Shown piece by piece: positions 28,292 to 37,429 of a stretch of DNA of 64,000 nt (positions are counted from its first letter, which is position 1; the number at the start of each line of letters is the position of its first letter). The notes below the pieces were generated by a model that was not told the origin of the DNA, ran no database searches, and was given only the letters and a program-made list of their open reading frames with translations. Origin of the DNA: Shewanella electrodiphila (lineage in GTDB: Bacteria > Pseudomonadota > Gammaproteobacteria > Enterobacterales > Shewanellaceae); contig NZ_JAKIKU010000001.1 in NCBI RefSeq assembly GCF_023283985.1, forward strand, positions 744,001-808,000, read 5' to 3'. The position numbers and the translations under genes were made by a program.

Positions 28292-28324
28292 ATAAAAAAG
28301 CCGATAACAGGGTTATCGGCCTTT
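28292..28324 (-). terminator. Intrinsic terminator after the CstA-family gene
   Basis: GCCGATAAC / GTTATCGGC stem (28301-28321) with a 3-base loop; on the minus strand it is followed by TTTTTT, 65 bp after the stop codon. Confidence 0.85.
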
Positions 28325-28388
28325 GGATATTCTGATTTATTTGCTCTATCTACATTGTTTTATTTTGAAATACAACCAATGCCAGTGA

Positions 28389-29858
28389 TTAAGCTTCAGT
28401 AGAGGCTTTATTGGCTAATTCAACATTTAACTCAGCTTCATCTTCGACTGCTTTACCCTTAGTTTTAACCATAATCAAAGCGGTAATAACTAGAGTAGAA
28501 ACCAGACCTGCGATGGTTGATACCGTCATGTTTAGTCCTGCACCTAAAGTTGGCGAGCTGAGTAAAAAGCTAATCACAACACAGGTCATAAACATCGCTG
28601 GTAGGGTACAAATCCAGTGCAGTTTATTATGACGTAGCAAATAAGCTGATGCCGTCCATAACATTAATACAGCCGTTGTTTGGTTGGCTACGCCGAAATA
28701 GCGCCAGATAATACCGAAATCAACTTGAGTCAATATTGCGCCAATAGCGAATAATGGAATCGCTAATAGTAAGCGTTTAGATATTTGAGTTTGCGGCATC
28801 TTGAAAAACTCTGACAAGATTAATCGTGCAGAACGAAATGCTGTGTCACCAGATGTAATCGGTAAAACAATCACACCTAAGATAGCTAAGAAACCACCTA
28901 CAGCACCTAATAAACCGTTTGAAGCAGCATAAACCACATTAGCTGGGTTGCCGTCCATACCTGCGTTAAGGCCTTCGATGCCACCAAAGAATGATAATGC
29001 GATAGCACACCAAATTAGGGCGATAACACCTTCACCAATCATAGCGCCAAAAAATACAAAGCGACCATTTGACTCATTTTCAACACAACGTGCCATAAGT
29101 GGTGATTGTGTTGCATGGAAACCCGATACCGCACCACATGCAATGGTAATAAATAAGGCAGGCCATAATGGCATGTCATTTGGATTCAAGTTAGTTAAGA
29201 AGTCCTTAGCTTCAAAGCCAGGCAATAAAGTGTGCTCACTTGATACAATAATCGCTAAGGTTAAGCCAACTGACATGAACATCAGTAGCGCGCCAAAAAA
29301 TGGGTATAGGCGGCCGATGATTTTATCTACAGGAACCAATGTTGCGATAAGATAATAGCTGAAGATGATGCCAACAAAAATTGCCATGTCGTAGCCAGTT
29401 AGCTTACTTAATAAGCCTGCTGGGGCTGAAATGAATACCACACCAACTAACAATAGTAAGACTATGGCAAACACATTCATAAAGTGTTTAGCAGGTTTAC
29501 CTAAGTATTTGCCAGCAAGGTTAGGCACTGATTGACCGTTATTTCTTACCGATAACATGCCAGAAAAATAATCGTGGACGGCACCTGCAAAAATACACCC
29601 AAATACAATCCATAACATGGCAGCAGGGCCATAAAGGGCACCTAAAATTGGACCGAAGATAGGGCCGACACCTGCAATATTCAAGAGCTGGATTAAGTAC
29701 ACCTTACCTTTAGACATTGGCACGTAATCCACGCCGTCAGTTTTAGTGAATGCTGGGGTTTGTCTTTGGGCATTAACCCCAAATACCTTTTCAACAAAAG
29801 CACCGTAAATAAAGTAGCCGCCAATTAGCAAGCCTACACAAAGTAAAAACCAAGTCAT
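28389..29858 (-). CDS. CstA-family transporter (short form), probable peptide/pyruvate carrier
   Basis: 489 aa with about 13 hydrophobic segments. It carries CstA-family blocks: PIFGPILGALYGP, GAVHDYFSGMLSVRNNGQS, TIACGAVSGFHATQSPLMARC and ITSGDTAFRSARLIL. E. coli CstA and the pyruvate importer BtsT are about 700-716 aa, so this is the short-form branch. It lies next to a LytS/LytTR pair, which regulate btsT in E. coli, and possible regulator repeats lie upstream (29949-29976), so pyruvate uptake is the leading inference. Confidence 0.85.
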   Translation of the reverse strand: MTWFLLCVGLLIGGYFIYGAFVEKVFGVNAQRQTPAFTKTDGVDYVPMSKGKVYLIQLLNIAGVGPIFGPILGALYGPAAMLWIVFGCIFAGAVHDYFSGMLSVRNNGQSVPNLAGKYLGKPAKHFMNVFAIVLLLLVGVVFISAPAGLLSKLTGYDMAIFVGIIFSYYLIATLVPVDKIIGRLYPFFGALLMFMSVGLTLAIIVSSEHTLLPGFEAKDFLTNLNPNDMPLWPALFITIACGAVSGFHATQSPLMARCVENESNGRFVFFGAMIGEGVIALIWCAIALSFFGGIEGLNAGMDGNPANVVYAASNGLLGAVGGFLAILGVIVLPITSGDTAFRSARLILSEFFKMPQTQISKRLLLAIPLFAIGAILTQVDFGIIWRYFGVANQTTAVLMLWTASAYLLRHNKLHWICTLPAMFMTCVVISFLLSSPTLGAGLNMTVSTIAGLVSTLVITALIMVKTKGKAVEDEAELNVELANKASTEA

Positions 29859-29948
29859 TTTAAATATCTCCCATTTTCAATGGTGCGACTTTATCGCGCT
29901 GAAGACAATAAAAAAGCGTAAACTGACTAATAGGTCGATTTAGGAGGG

Positions 29949-29976
29949 TAAGCGGTATTATCTGGGATTAAGCGGC
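29949..29976 (-). promoter_or_regulatory. Direct repeats resembling the BtsR operator
   Basis: On the minus strand, upstream of the CstA-family gene, GCCGCTTA and ACCGCTTA lie 20 bp apart (12 bp between them). From memory, BtsR (YehT) binds direct repeats ACC[G/A]CT[C/T]A about 13 bp apart; one unit here matches fully and the other at 7 of 8. They end about 91 bp before the ATG, a fitting activator position. Confidence 0.6.
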
Positions 29977-30064
29977 GCTAGCTCAACATTTAATATTCAC
30001 ACAGATTTACCTTTAAGAGGATTAATTACTCAATGTTGCAGGTGTCGCAAGCTTTGGGAGGCGG

Positions 30065-30775
30065 CTACTGAAAGCCTAAGACTTGTTTTAACTGCTTAAG
30101 GTAGCGACGAGAAACGGGTACTTTTTTACCACTATGGGTGGTCACTTCAGCGCCTGTGTCGAGCAATTCAATTTCTGAAATCGCACGAGGTGCAAGTAGA
30201 TATTACTTATGACAGCGCACGAGAGGGGTTTTTTCCTCTAAAACTTTTAGTGTGAGTTGGGTATGGCAATAGCTGTTAGTCGCATTAACATGTATTCCGC
30301 CTACATCACTAAAAATGTATTCAACATCTTCTGTCGCCACCACTTTTAATTTATTGCCACAATAACAAGGTAAATGCTCAATTTGCTCTGGAGCAATAGT
30401 TTCAATTGCTTGTGGAGCTAAATCGTTTCTGACTTTATCAATTGTTCTTTTGAATCGATTTTCTTCGATTGGCTTAAGTAAGTAATCAAAGGCATTGTTA
30501 TCAAATGCCTTTACCGCATACTCATCAAAAGCTGTGACAAATACCACTCTGGGCATCTTCTGTGGATTTAACATCCCAACCAGCTCAATACCGGTAATTC
30601 TCGGCATTTGAATATCGAGAAATATTACTTGTGGCTGATGTTTATTAATGGCGTGGAGTCCGTCAATGGCATTACTGCATTCTTCTATAATGTTGAAGTC
30701 AGTTTCAGTTGCTAGCAGGTCAGCTAATTGCTGCCGAGCAAAGGGTTCATCGTCAATGATTAAACAGCTAATCAT
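30065..30775 (-). pseudogene. LytTR response regulator interrupted by an in-frame TAA (BtsR-like)
   Basis: The receiver domain is intact: D8/D9, phosphoacceptor D54 in VIFLDIQMP, and FDYLLKP. The frame stops at codon 191 (30203-30205), in the middle of the LytTR DNA-binding domain, just after PLVRCHK. Reading on in the same frame gives 45 more codons that match the rest of LytTR (AISEIELLDTG, PVSRRYLKQLKQVLG) to a TAG at 30065-30067. Relatives have CH(R/K)QYL here, so TAA most likely replaces CAA, a single C-to-T change. Full length would be 236 aa, like E. coli BtsR (239). It overlaps the kinase gene by 4 bp. Confidence 0.85.
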
Positions 30776-32451
30776 GGTTTATCTCCAGAGTAAGGGAGGT
30801 GAATCGAAACACAGGTAACTTTATCCTGCTTACAATCCACTTTAACGCCATATTGTTCGCCAAATTGGTTTTGAATACGCTTATGCACTATGTTCATTCC
30901 TAAACCTTCCGAGCGTTCAGGCGGGTTATATAATCCGGCATTGTCGGTGACTTTCAATACTAACTCATCGTCAGTGACGTATGCTGTGACAGAAATAATA
31001 CCTTGCTCAATTAAATGTGAGGTGCCGTGCTTAACTGCGTTTTCAATGATGGGTTGTAACGTAAATGCAGGCAGACGGTAGTGATGTAAGCTAGCTGGTA
31101 TATCGATATCTAATTGTAACTTATCGATAAACCTTGCTCGTTCAATCGCTAAATAAGCGTCAATATGTTCAAGTTCATCACTAAGGCTCACAAGGCCTGT
31201 GGTGCGCTTTAAATTGATGCGTAAAAATTGTGACAGTTGCTGAAGTAGCTGCTTTGCCATTTGTGGATCGCGTTTGATAATAGCACTGATAGTGTTTAAC
31301 GCATTAAATAAAAAGTGTGGATTAACCTGTGCTTGCAATAATTTAAGCTCTGATTGAGTGAGCAAGTTTTGCTGTTGCTCATATCGTCCAAATAATATTT
31401 GGTTTGAAAGTAACTTAGCTATTCCTTCACCTAAAGTACGATTGATATTGAGGAATAATTTGTTTTTTGGCTCATACAATTTAATCGTACCGATAACTTC
31501 ATTATCGCTGCGGAGCGGTATCACTAAACTAGAACCTAAGCGGCAGTTCTTATGGTCTATGGAGCAGCAATAACTGCTTTCCACGCCATCAGCAAACATA
31601 ACTTTATTTTGAGCAATGGCATCTAAGGTAATTTGCGACGAAATAGGTGTATTTGGAATATGATGATCATCACCTATACCAATAAAAGCTAATAACTTTT
31701 CTCTGTCAGTAATTGCCACAGCGCCCACCTGGGTTTCTTCGATAATAATTTGCGCTACTTTGCTGGTGGATTGTTGATTGAACCCTTTGGAAAGTAGCCC
31801 GACACTGCGTTCTGCAATTTTGAGGGCTTTAGTCGAGAAGGCGGAAGAAAGTTTATCGAACATGGTTTTTTGATCCAGAATCATGCTCATAAACAATGCA
31901 GCGCCAATGGCGTTGACCAATAGCATCGGCATAGCGATTTCTGAAACTAATTCAAAGGAATGATCAAATGGTTTTGCTACTAGCAAGATGATGCTCATCT
32001 GCATTAACTCGGCGCAAAAAGTCACTAAAAATACCAGTAAAGGATTAAAAATCAGTTCTAGATTACCGCTGCGTTTGAGGTAATAACTGACCATGCCCGC
32101 CGATAGGCCCTCTAGGGTGGTTGAAATGGCGCAAGCTAAATCAGTAAACCCACCTAAACTGTAGCGGTGTAACCCTCCCGTTAATCCGATAAAGAATCCT
32201 GTTACTGGCCCACCTAACAATCCGCCAAGTACAGCTCCCATTGCTCGGGTATTAGCAATGGCGCCTGTGGTTTGTTCACCAAAGTAGGTTGCCATAATAC
32301 AAAAACCTGAAAAAACCACATAAATGAAAACCTTATGAGGCAAGCGAGTTGATGTTTCGGCAAACATTTTGAATAAGGGCGTTTTGCTGAACAGATAAAC
32401 GATGACGAGGTAAAGGCACATCTGTTGGGTTAAGAGGAGGATTAGTGCCAT
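30772..32451 (-). CDS. LytS-type sensor histidine kinase (BtsS/YpdA-like)
   Basis: 559 aa. The N-terminal 5TM-5TMR_LYT membrane sensor (1-195) has NTRAMGAVLGGLLGGPVTGFFIGLTGGLHR. A GAF-like domain (about 215-345, with CCSIDHKNC) follows, then His_kinase with H379 in QAQVNPHFLFNAL and the ATPase N-box ENAVKHG near 470-476. E. coli BtsS is 561 aa and senses pyruvate. The ATG of the regulator overlaps this gene's stop by 4 bp. Ligand identity is inferred from context. Confidence 0.9.
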   Translation of the reverse strand: MALILLLTQQMCLYLVIVYLFSKTPLFKMFAETSTRLPHKVFIYVVFSGFCIMATYFGEQTTGAIANTRAMGAVLGGLLGGPVTGFFIGLTGGLHRYSLGGFTDLACAISTTLEGLSAGMVSYYLKRSGNLELIFNPLLVFLVTFCAELMQMSIILLVAKPFDHSFELVSEIAMPMLLVNAIGAALFMSMILDQKTMFDKLSSAFSTKALKIAERSVGLLSKGFNQQSTSKVAQIIIEETQVGAVAITDREKLLAFIGIGDDHHIPNTPISSQITLDAIAQNKVMFADGVESSYCCSIDHKNCRLGSSLVIPLRSDNEVIGTIKLYEPKNKLFLNINRTLGEGIAKLLSNQILFGRYEQQQNLLTQSELKLLQAQVNPHFLFNALNTISAIIKRDPQMAKQLLQQLSQFLRINLKRTTGLVSLSDELEHIDAYLAIERARFIDKLQLDIDIPASLHHYRLPAFTLQPIIENAVKHGTSHLIEQGIISVTAYVTDDELVLKVTDNAGLYNPPERSEGLGMNIVHKRIQNQFGEQYGVKVDCKQDKVTCVSIHLPYSGDKP

Positions 32452-32639
32452 AGAGGTTAACCTATTGGATAAAGAGCTGTTATCTCAGCGAAGGGTAATT
32501 TAGTGCACGGTTAAATGCTGCTGTGATCTTGGCGCACCAAGCTGAAATGGGCAACGATTTTTAGTTCATTTATGAGTCATGATCACATTTTGGCGTTACT
32601 GATTGCCGTTATTGCTAATAAGCGAGTATGAATTTGAGT

Positions 32640-33305
32640 TTAAAATTCAAAACTGTCATCGGGCGGTATCGCAAATAACTCTTCAGCAATATTTGTGATT
32701 TCTTGGGCGGCTTTACCTTGAGGATCTATTTCTAGTACTGATGAACCACTTTCTTCACTGTCATCATAAATATTGCGATTAAAAGTGACAGCATTCAAAG
32801 CGGTGAGTCCAAACGATTTGACGACATCTTTGGCTTCAAGTATGCGTTTAAATTGCGAGGGAAGGGCTGGGCATTGACTGATAACCACAGTAGCCACCAT
32901 TTTTGGATTCACCATTTTACAGGTACTGAGCATATCTTCCATGTGGGGGAGTGTTTTTAAGTCGCGGCGTTTTGGTCTTAATGGAATAACAACGTAACTG
33001 GCAACTGACATCGCTGCGCGCATCGCTAAGTTATCCTGACCACCACAATCAACAATGACATAGTCAAAGCGCTCACCCAAACTTAATAGGTCATTACGAA
33101 TTTTACCGTAGAGCTGAATACAGTTTATTGGCTTTAAGTCGGTTTGGTTATTGCGCGCTTGGATCCAATCAGATGTGGTGCGTTGTGGATCGCAGTCCAC
33201 CATTAATACATTGGCTTTGAAGGTTTCGGTAACATATACAGCAAGGTTTTGAGCTAAACAACTTTTACCACTGCCACCTTTTTCACCACCGACCAGTATT
33301 ATCAT
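32640..33305 (-). CDS. Orphan ParA/MinD-family ATPase
   Basis: 221 aa. Deviant Walker A GGEKGGSGKSCLAQNLA (KGGxGKS) at about 7-15, Walker A' DCDPQRTTSDW, and Walker B YVIVDCGGQDN, where the usual Asp after DxxG is GGQD. No parB or clear parS is adjacent, so it is not a plasmid partition locus. Relatives position cellular cargos such as flagella or chemotaxis arrays. The cargo is unknown; the PilZ gene upstream on the same strand is the nearest clue. Confidence 0.88.
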   Translation of the reverse strand: MIILVGGEKGGSGKSCLAQNLAVYVTETFKANVLMVDCDPQRTTSDWIQARNNQTDLKPINCIQLYGKIRNDLLSLGERFDYVIVDCGGQDNLAMRAAMSVASYVVIPLRPKRRDLKTLPHMEDMLSTCKMVNPKMVATVVISQCPALPSQFKRILEAKDVVKSFGLTALNAVTFNRNIYDDSEESGSSVLEIDPQGKAAQEITNIAEELFAIPPDDSFEF

Positions 33306-33449
33306 AGCGCAACCTTATTTTATGAGATTTCTACCACCTTAAATTAATCATAGTTCAAAATAACTCATTAAATCATAAGTTTTGAAATCAATTTCTATTC
33401 AAGTCTGCTATCCATTAAATACGTTTACTGTGTGAGAATTTATACGGTA

Positions 33450-33752
33450 TTAAACAAGCTGTAAGGCAATATGAAAGCTTTGCGGCTTAGCTTCGGTACA
33501 GCGGCAGACTTGTCCTTTAATCGTGTTTTGTTTTTCAGTATTGTGATTAAAAGTGATAGCGACTAAATCTCCAAGATTGAACGCACTCTTATAGTCAATC
33601 AGGATACCTTTGCGCGCCAAATCAATACATACACCATAATCTTCACAAGACTCGCCAGATGAATCTATCCAATGCAATAAAATGCGCTCGGCTTCCATAT
33701 CCACTCGTAATGAGTTTCTTTTTTCTTCAAATCCTGTGGGTTCGTTAGACAT
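33450..33752 (-). CDS. PilZ domain protein
   Basis: 100 aa and essentially one PilZ domain. The c-di-GMP motif RxxxR fits KRNSLRVDM near the N-terminus and the second motif is IDLARKGILI (DxAxxG; canonical is (D/N)xSxxG). A c-di-GMP receptor role is plausible, and the window also encodes an HD-GYP protein. It is about 145 bp upstream of the ParA-like gene on the same strand. Confidence 0.8.
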   Translation of the reverse strand: MSNEPTGFEEKRNSLRVDMEAERILLHWIDSSGESCEDYGVCIDLARKGILIDYKSAFNLGDLVAITFNHNTEKQNTIKGQVCRCTEAKPQSFHIALQLV

Positions 33753-33824
33753 AACCGCCTTACTCCGTATTTACTTTTATTAATGAGCATAATTTATCCG
33801 CTAATTCATACTAATCAACATCTA

Positions 33825-33858
33825 TAAAAAAAGCGATAAGTTAGTCACTTATCGCTTA
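33825..33858 (-). terminator. Intrinsic terminator after psiE
   Basis: Perfect 11-bp stem AAGCGATAAGT / ACTTATCGCTT (33831-33857), with TTTTTT on the minus strand, about 50 bp after the psiE stop. Confidence 0.88.
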
Positions 33859-33907
33859 ATTATTCAAATTAAAATATCAATTCTTAAGAATAGTTACTCA
33901 TCAATTT

Positions 33908-34318
33908 TTAATGTTCCATATCTTTATTTTTTGGATATGGGAGTTTTAGTTGGCCCCATCGAATGACAATGACCGTTGCTGCTAGCACGATTGTTGATAG
34001 TGATATAGCCAGTATGCGCCAATCATCCATATCCTTCATATCAAGAATTAAGTAACGGGCGAGTGCCACAATCGCGATATATAAAGGCATACGGATGGGC
34101 AATTTACCTGACTCAAGGTAATTGACCACCATGGCTAAGACTTCGAGATAAATAAACAGTAATAGCAGATCAGCAAGTTCTACCGTTTTGATGTGAAACA
34201 TGTGCAACACTTCCTCGCCAATGGCGAAGACCGTCGCAAGAGAAATAATGAATAAAACGACATGTTCGACGCTTTTTAGGCTTTTAACACCTATTTGACG
34301 GAGTATTGGAAGCGGCAT
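33908..34318 (-). CDS. psiE: PsiE family inner-membrane protein
   Basis: 136 aa with four hydrophobic segments. VLFIISLATVFAIGEEVLHMF, ADLLLLFIYLEVLAMVVNYLESGKLPIRMPLYIAIVALARYLIL (read in parts) and a final AATVIVIRW match the PsiE family. E. coli PsiE (136 aa) is phosphate-starvation inducible, PhoB-activated and CRP-repressed; its molecular role is unknown. A CRP-like site lies upstream here. Confidence 0.85.
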   Translation of the reverse strand: MPLPILRQIGVKSLKSVEHVVLFIISLATVFAIGEEVLHMFHIKTVELADLLLLFIYLEVLAMVVNYLESGKLPIRMPLYIAIVALARYLILDMKDMDDWRILAISLSTIVLAATVIVIRWGQLKLPYPKNKDMEH

Positions 34319-34386
34319 GATTATTACATCTCTTATTATTAATTTAATTGATAATTCAGTATATTCTGCTAGGTCGTGTTTTACTG

Positions 34387-34402
34387 AGTGATCTAGGTCA
34401 AA
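34387..34402 (-). promoter_or_regulatory. CRP-like site upstream of psiE
   Basis: AGTGA-TCTAGG-TCAAA matches 8 of 10 positions of TGTGA-N6-TCACA, 69 bp upstream of the psiE ATG. E. coli psiE is repressed by cAMP-CRP, which makes the site plausible. No Pho box could be assigned with confidence. Confidence 0.4.
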
Positions 34403-34467
34403 AATTATAAATTTATTCTAATATCATCACTTTCTAGCGCCTTAATAGACGGTTTAGGAATTTCAGG

Positions 34468-34510
34468 CATAAAAAAACCGCCAATGACGTTTAAGTCAGG
34501 CGGTTTTAAT
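34468..34510 (-). terminator. Intrinsic terminator after suhB
   Basis: AAAACCGCC (34474-34482) pairs with GGCGGTTTT (34499-34507), with an inner TGAC/GTCA stem. On the minus strand it ends in a T-run, 30 bp after the suhB stop. Confidence 0.85.
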
Positions 34511-34540
34511 TGTTCTAACCGTTATTGGTCAGATTAATGA

Positions 34541-35344
34541 TTAGCGCTTAAGGCCATCATTGAGTAAAGGACGCATAATTTTAACTAATTCTGAAGTCAC
34601 TTTAGGCGAACCTGCAACAACGTTACCTGAAGTTAGGTAATTATGGTTACCAGTGAAATCTGTTACGGTACCGCCTGCTTCACGACAGATTAAGTCGCCT
34701 GCTGCGATATCCCAAGGCTTAAGACCGATTTCGAAGAAACCGTCTAAACGGCCTGCAGCAACATAAGCTAAGTCAAGTGCCGCTGAACCTGCGCGACGTA
34801 TGTCAGCACATACAGGGAATACTTCACCTAAGATGTTCATGTAAGTTTCAGTGTGTTGACGAGATTTGAACGGGAAACCAGTACCAATCATGGTATGAGC
34901 GAGTTCATTTACACCAGTTACACGTAGGCGGAAGTCATTTACTTTAGCACCTTGACCGCGAACAGCAGAGAATAATTCTTCACGAACAGGATCGTAAATA
35001 ACGGCAACTTCAATTTTGCCTTTATATTGAACTGCGATAGATACTGCGAAATGAGGGATACCACGAACGAAATTGTTGGTCCCATCCAAAGGATCGACTA
35101 TCCATACATAATCTTTATTTGAACCACGGTTCTCACCGTCTTCTTCGCCAACAATCGTATGATCTGGGTAAGATTTACGAATTTGGTATGTAATGGTAGC
35201 TTCTGCTTCCTTGTCTACACTTGTAACAAAGTCATTTAGACCTTTTGAATCAACTTCAACTTTGTCGAGTTCAGTATAGGCGCGCATAATAGTTTGGCCC
35301 GCAGCGCGTGCAGCGCGCGTGGCAATAGTCAGCATCGGATGCAT
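34541..35344 (-). CDS. suhB: Inositol-1-monophosphatase SuhB
   Basis: 267 aa, same length as E. coli SuhB. Metal-binding motifs: EED (GEEDG), WIVDPLDGTNNF and KPWDIAAGD. Besides phosphatase activity, SuhB is a part of the ribosomal RNA antitermination complex. The start at 35344 (MHPMLTIATRAARAAG) is favoured by AGGGG six bases upstream; the longer frame adds 18 unlikely residues. It is divergent from trmJ with 151 bp between. Confidence 0.95.
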   Translation of the reverse strand: MHPMLTIATRAARAAGQTIMRAYTELDKVEVDSKGLNDFVTSVDKEAEATITYQIRKSYPDHTIVGEEDGENRGSNKDYVWIVDPLDGTNNFVRGIPHFAVSIAVQYKGKIEVAVIYDPVREELFSAVRGQGAKVNDFRLRVTGVNELAHTMIGTGFPFKSRQHTETYMNILGEVFPVCADIRRAGSAALDLAYVAAGRLDGFFEIGLKPWDIAAGDLICREAGGTVTDFTGNHNYLTSGNVVAGSPKVTSELVKIMRPLLNDGLKR

Positions 35345-35495
35345 AGCAATCCCCTGGATGTTAAAGAACGAATAAATCAGCCGCGTAATTATACGCATTT
35401 TGACAGGTTTATCAAATGCAGATTTTCATATAAGGAATTATTTGCAGCTTGTGTTACTATCCGCAAATAGATTTTTAGACGATTAAAGTAGTTTC

Positions 35496-36239
35496 ATGCT
35501 GAGTAATATACGTGTTGTTTTAGTTGGGACATCGCATCCCGGAAATATCGGTTCTACCGCTAGAGCCATGAAAACCATGGGCTTATCAAACTTATACCTT
35601 GCTGAACCTAGAGTGCAGCCTGATGGACAGTCTATTGCACTCGCTGCAGGTGCAGCCGATTTGATTAGAGACGTGACGATTGTTGACTCACTTTCAGAAG
35701 CGATTGCTGGCTGTAGCTTAGTGATTGCAACGAGTGCACGTAGCAGAACACTAGATTGGCCTATCTTAGTCCCGAAAGAAGCGGGCGAAAAGTTGGCTCT
35801 GGAAAGTATTAAAGGGCCTGTAGCTATTGTATTTGGTCGTGAAAACCACGGTTTAAGTAATGAAGAGCTGCAAGAGTGTACATATCACGTGTCTATACCT
35901 GCAAACCCTGAATATAGCTCGCTTAATTTAGCGCAAGCGGTGCAGATCATTTGTTATGAAACTCGTATGGCGCATTTAGCATTAGATGAAAAGGCGACTT
36001 TTGAAGAAGAATACCCACTCTCAGAAGACTTACAACGCTTTTATGTTCATCTTGAGTCGACACTAACTAAGACAAATTTCATTATTAAAAATCACCCAGG
36101 TCAGATCATGACCAAGCTTAAACGCTTATTTAGCCGTGCTCGTGTTGAAACGGCTGAAATGAATATTCTTCGAGGTATTTTGACCTCAATAGATAAAAAA
36201 ATGCCGAAAGAAGAAAGCAGCAACGATAAAGAGTCATAA
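35496..36239 (+). CDS. trmJ: tRNA (cytidine/uridine-2'-O-)-methyltransferase TrmJ
   Basis: 247 aa; the E. coli homologue has 246. SPOUT motifs: [23 protein letters not shown] at the N-terminus, [17 protein letters not shown] and [18 protein letters not shown] at the knot. It makes 2'-O-methylation at position 32 of tRNA with SAM. Next to suhB and the isc operon as in E. coli, with cysE inserted after it. Confidence 0.96.
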   Translation: MLSNIRVVLVGTSHPGNIGSTARAMKTMGLSNLYLAEPRVQPDGQSIALAAGAADLIRDVTIVDSLSEAIAGCSLVIATSARSRTLDWPILVPKEAGEKLALESIKGPVAIVFGRENHGLSNEELQECTYHVSIPANPEYSSLNLAQAVQIICYETRMAHLALDEKATFEEEYPLSEDLQRFYVHLESTLTKTNFIIKNHPGQIMTKLKRLFSRARVETAEMNILRGILTSIDKKMPKEESSNDKES

Positions 36240-36295
36240 CTTATTTTTTAGTAAAAAAGTCATAATTTTATAGTGGTAGAAAGAAGGACTGTGAC

Positions 36296-37117
36296 ATGGG
36301 CGTGATAGCGCGAATAAAGGAAGATATTGAATCTATTTATCACCGAGATCCAGCGGCGAATAATAGCTTTGAGATTTTAGTCAATTATCCAGGCATGCAT
36401 GCGATTTGGATTCATCGCATCAGTAATAAGCTTTGGAATGCTAAATGGCATCTGTTAGCGCGATGTTTGTCTACTTTTTCTCGTTGGTTCACTGGGGTTG
36501 AGATCCACCCTGGGGCTACAATAGGTCGCCGATTTTTTATCGACCATGGCATGGGCATTGTTATTGGTGAAACTGCTGAAATTGGTGATGATTGTACTCT
36601 TTACCACGGCGTGACCTTAGGTGGCACAACATGGCAAGCAGGTAAGCGTCACCCAACATTAGAAAATAATGTGGTTATTGGTGCAGGCGCTCAAATTCTT
36701 GGCCCAATCACCATGCATGACGGTGCTAGAGTCGGTTCAAATTCTGTTGTAGTTAAAGATGTCGCCAAAGAAACGACTGTTGTGGGTATTCCTGCAAGGG
36801 TAGTTGCTAAGCCTTCGGCGCAATCGAAAGAACAAACTGAACGTCGCAGTGCGATGGCGAAGAAATATGGGTTTGATGCTTATGCAGTATCTCCTGATAA
36901 TCCAGATCCAGTTGCCAGTGCGATTGGTCAAATGCTTGATCATATGCATTTGATGGATTCTAAAGTGCAAGAGATTTGTCAAGCTGTACAAACTATGGGC
37001 GGTGAAGTTTGCACTGAAAAGTTACCAGAGTTGAATGTGGGTGACTTTAATGAAGCAGAGCAAGAAGCTGCAGAAAAGCGAATTCAAGAAATTGATAAGT
37101 TTGATCCGATAATTTAA
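36296..37117 (+). CDS. cysE: Serine O-acetyltransferase
   Basis: 273 aa, equal to E. coli CysE. The N-terminal helical domain is followed by left-handed beta-helix hexapeptides with the catalytic [29 protein letters not shown] (His and Asp pairs in HPGA and DHGMG). It acetylates L-serine to O-acetylserine, the cysteine precursor. Its location before the isc operon fits cysteine supply to IscS. The C-terminal segment after about 190 is longer and more acidic than the core. Confidence 0.96.
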   Translation: MGVIARIKEDIESIYHRDPAANNSFEILVNYPGMHAIWIHRISNKLWNAKWHLLARCLSTFSRWFTGVEIHPGATIGRRFFIDHGMGIVIGETAEIGDDCTLYHGVTLGGTTWQAGKRHPTLENNVVIGAGAQILGPITMHDGARVGSNSVVVKDVAKETTVVGIPARVVAKPSAQSKEQTERRSAMAKKYGFDAYAVSPDNPDPVASAIGQMLDHMHLMDSKVQEICQAVQTMGGEVCTEKLPELNVGDFNEAEQEAAEKRIQEIDKFDPII

Positions 37118-37139
37118 TCATTAGACTTGAAAAATATCC

Positions 37140-37172
37140 AGTCGATACCCACTTAAAGGTATCGACTTTTTT
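37140..37172 (+). terminator. Intrinsic terminator after cysE
   Basis: Perfect 10-bp stem AGTCGATACC / GGTATCGACT with an 8-base loop and a following T-run. It separates cysE from the isc promoter. Confidence 0.9.
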
Positions 37173-37340
37173 ATTTTTGAGTCGTGAGCTTTTCACATTA
37201 ACCTGTTTTTTTTGACTTACTGCAGTTTTATCACATATTCGCTCAATTAATGCCGTACTAGCATTGAATCTTGTTGTATAAAAAGGTTAAATACCTGTGC
37301 AAAATTGTAGACCTAAATTGTTAGCAGCGAACGAGAGATA

Positions 37341-37390
37341 ATACTTGAGTGATTTACTAGGTTAAATACTTGACTAATTTACTCGGGTAT
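37341..37390 (+). promoter_or_regulatory. Two tandem IscR type-1 boxes before iscR
   Basis: Box B (37366-37390) reads ATA CTT GACT, AATTT, ACTC GGG TAT, one mismatch from the type-1 consensus ATASYYGACTRWWWYAGTCRRSTAT. Box A (37341-37365) is ATA CTT GAGT, GATTT, ACTA GGT TAA, more degenerate. They are exactly 25 bp apart and adjoin. A candidate -10 TATAGT lies at 37404-37409. In E. coli, holo-IscR represses its own operon through such sites. Confidence 0.75.
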
Positions 37391-37429
37391 GGTGAAATTG
37401 CCCTATAGTATATGGGAGCAAATAACGTT

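Noticed and set aside
32640..33305. Plasmid or chromosome partition locus
   Set aside because: No ParB gene or parS-like inverted repeats adjacent; only an orphan ATPase.
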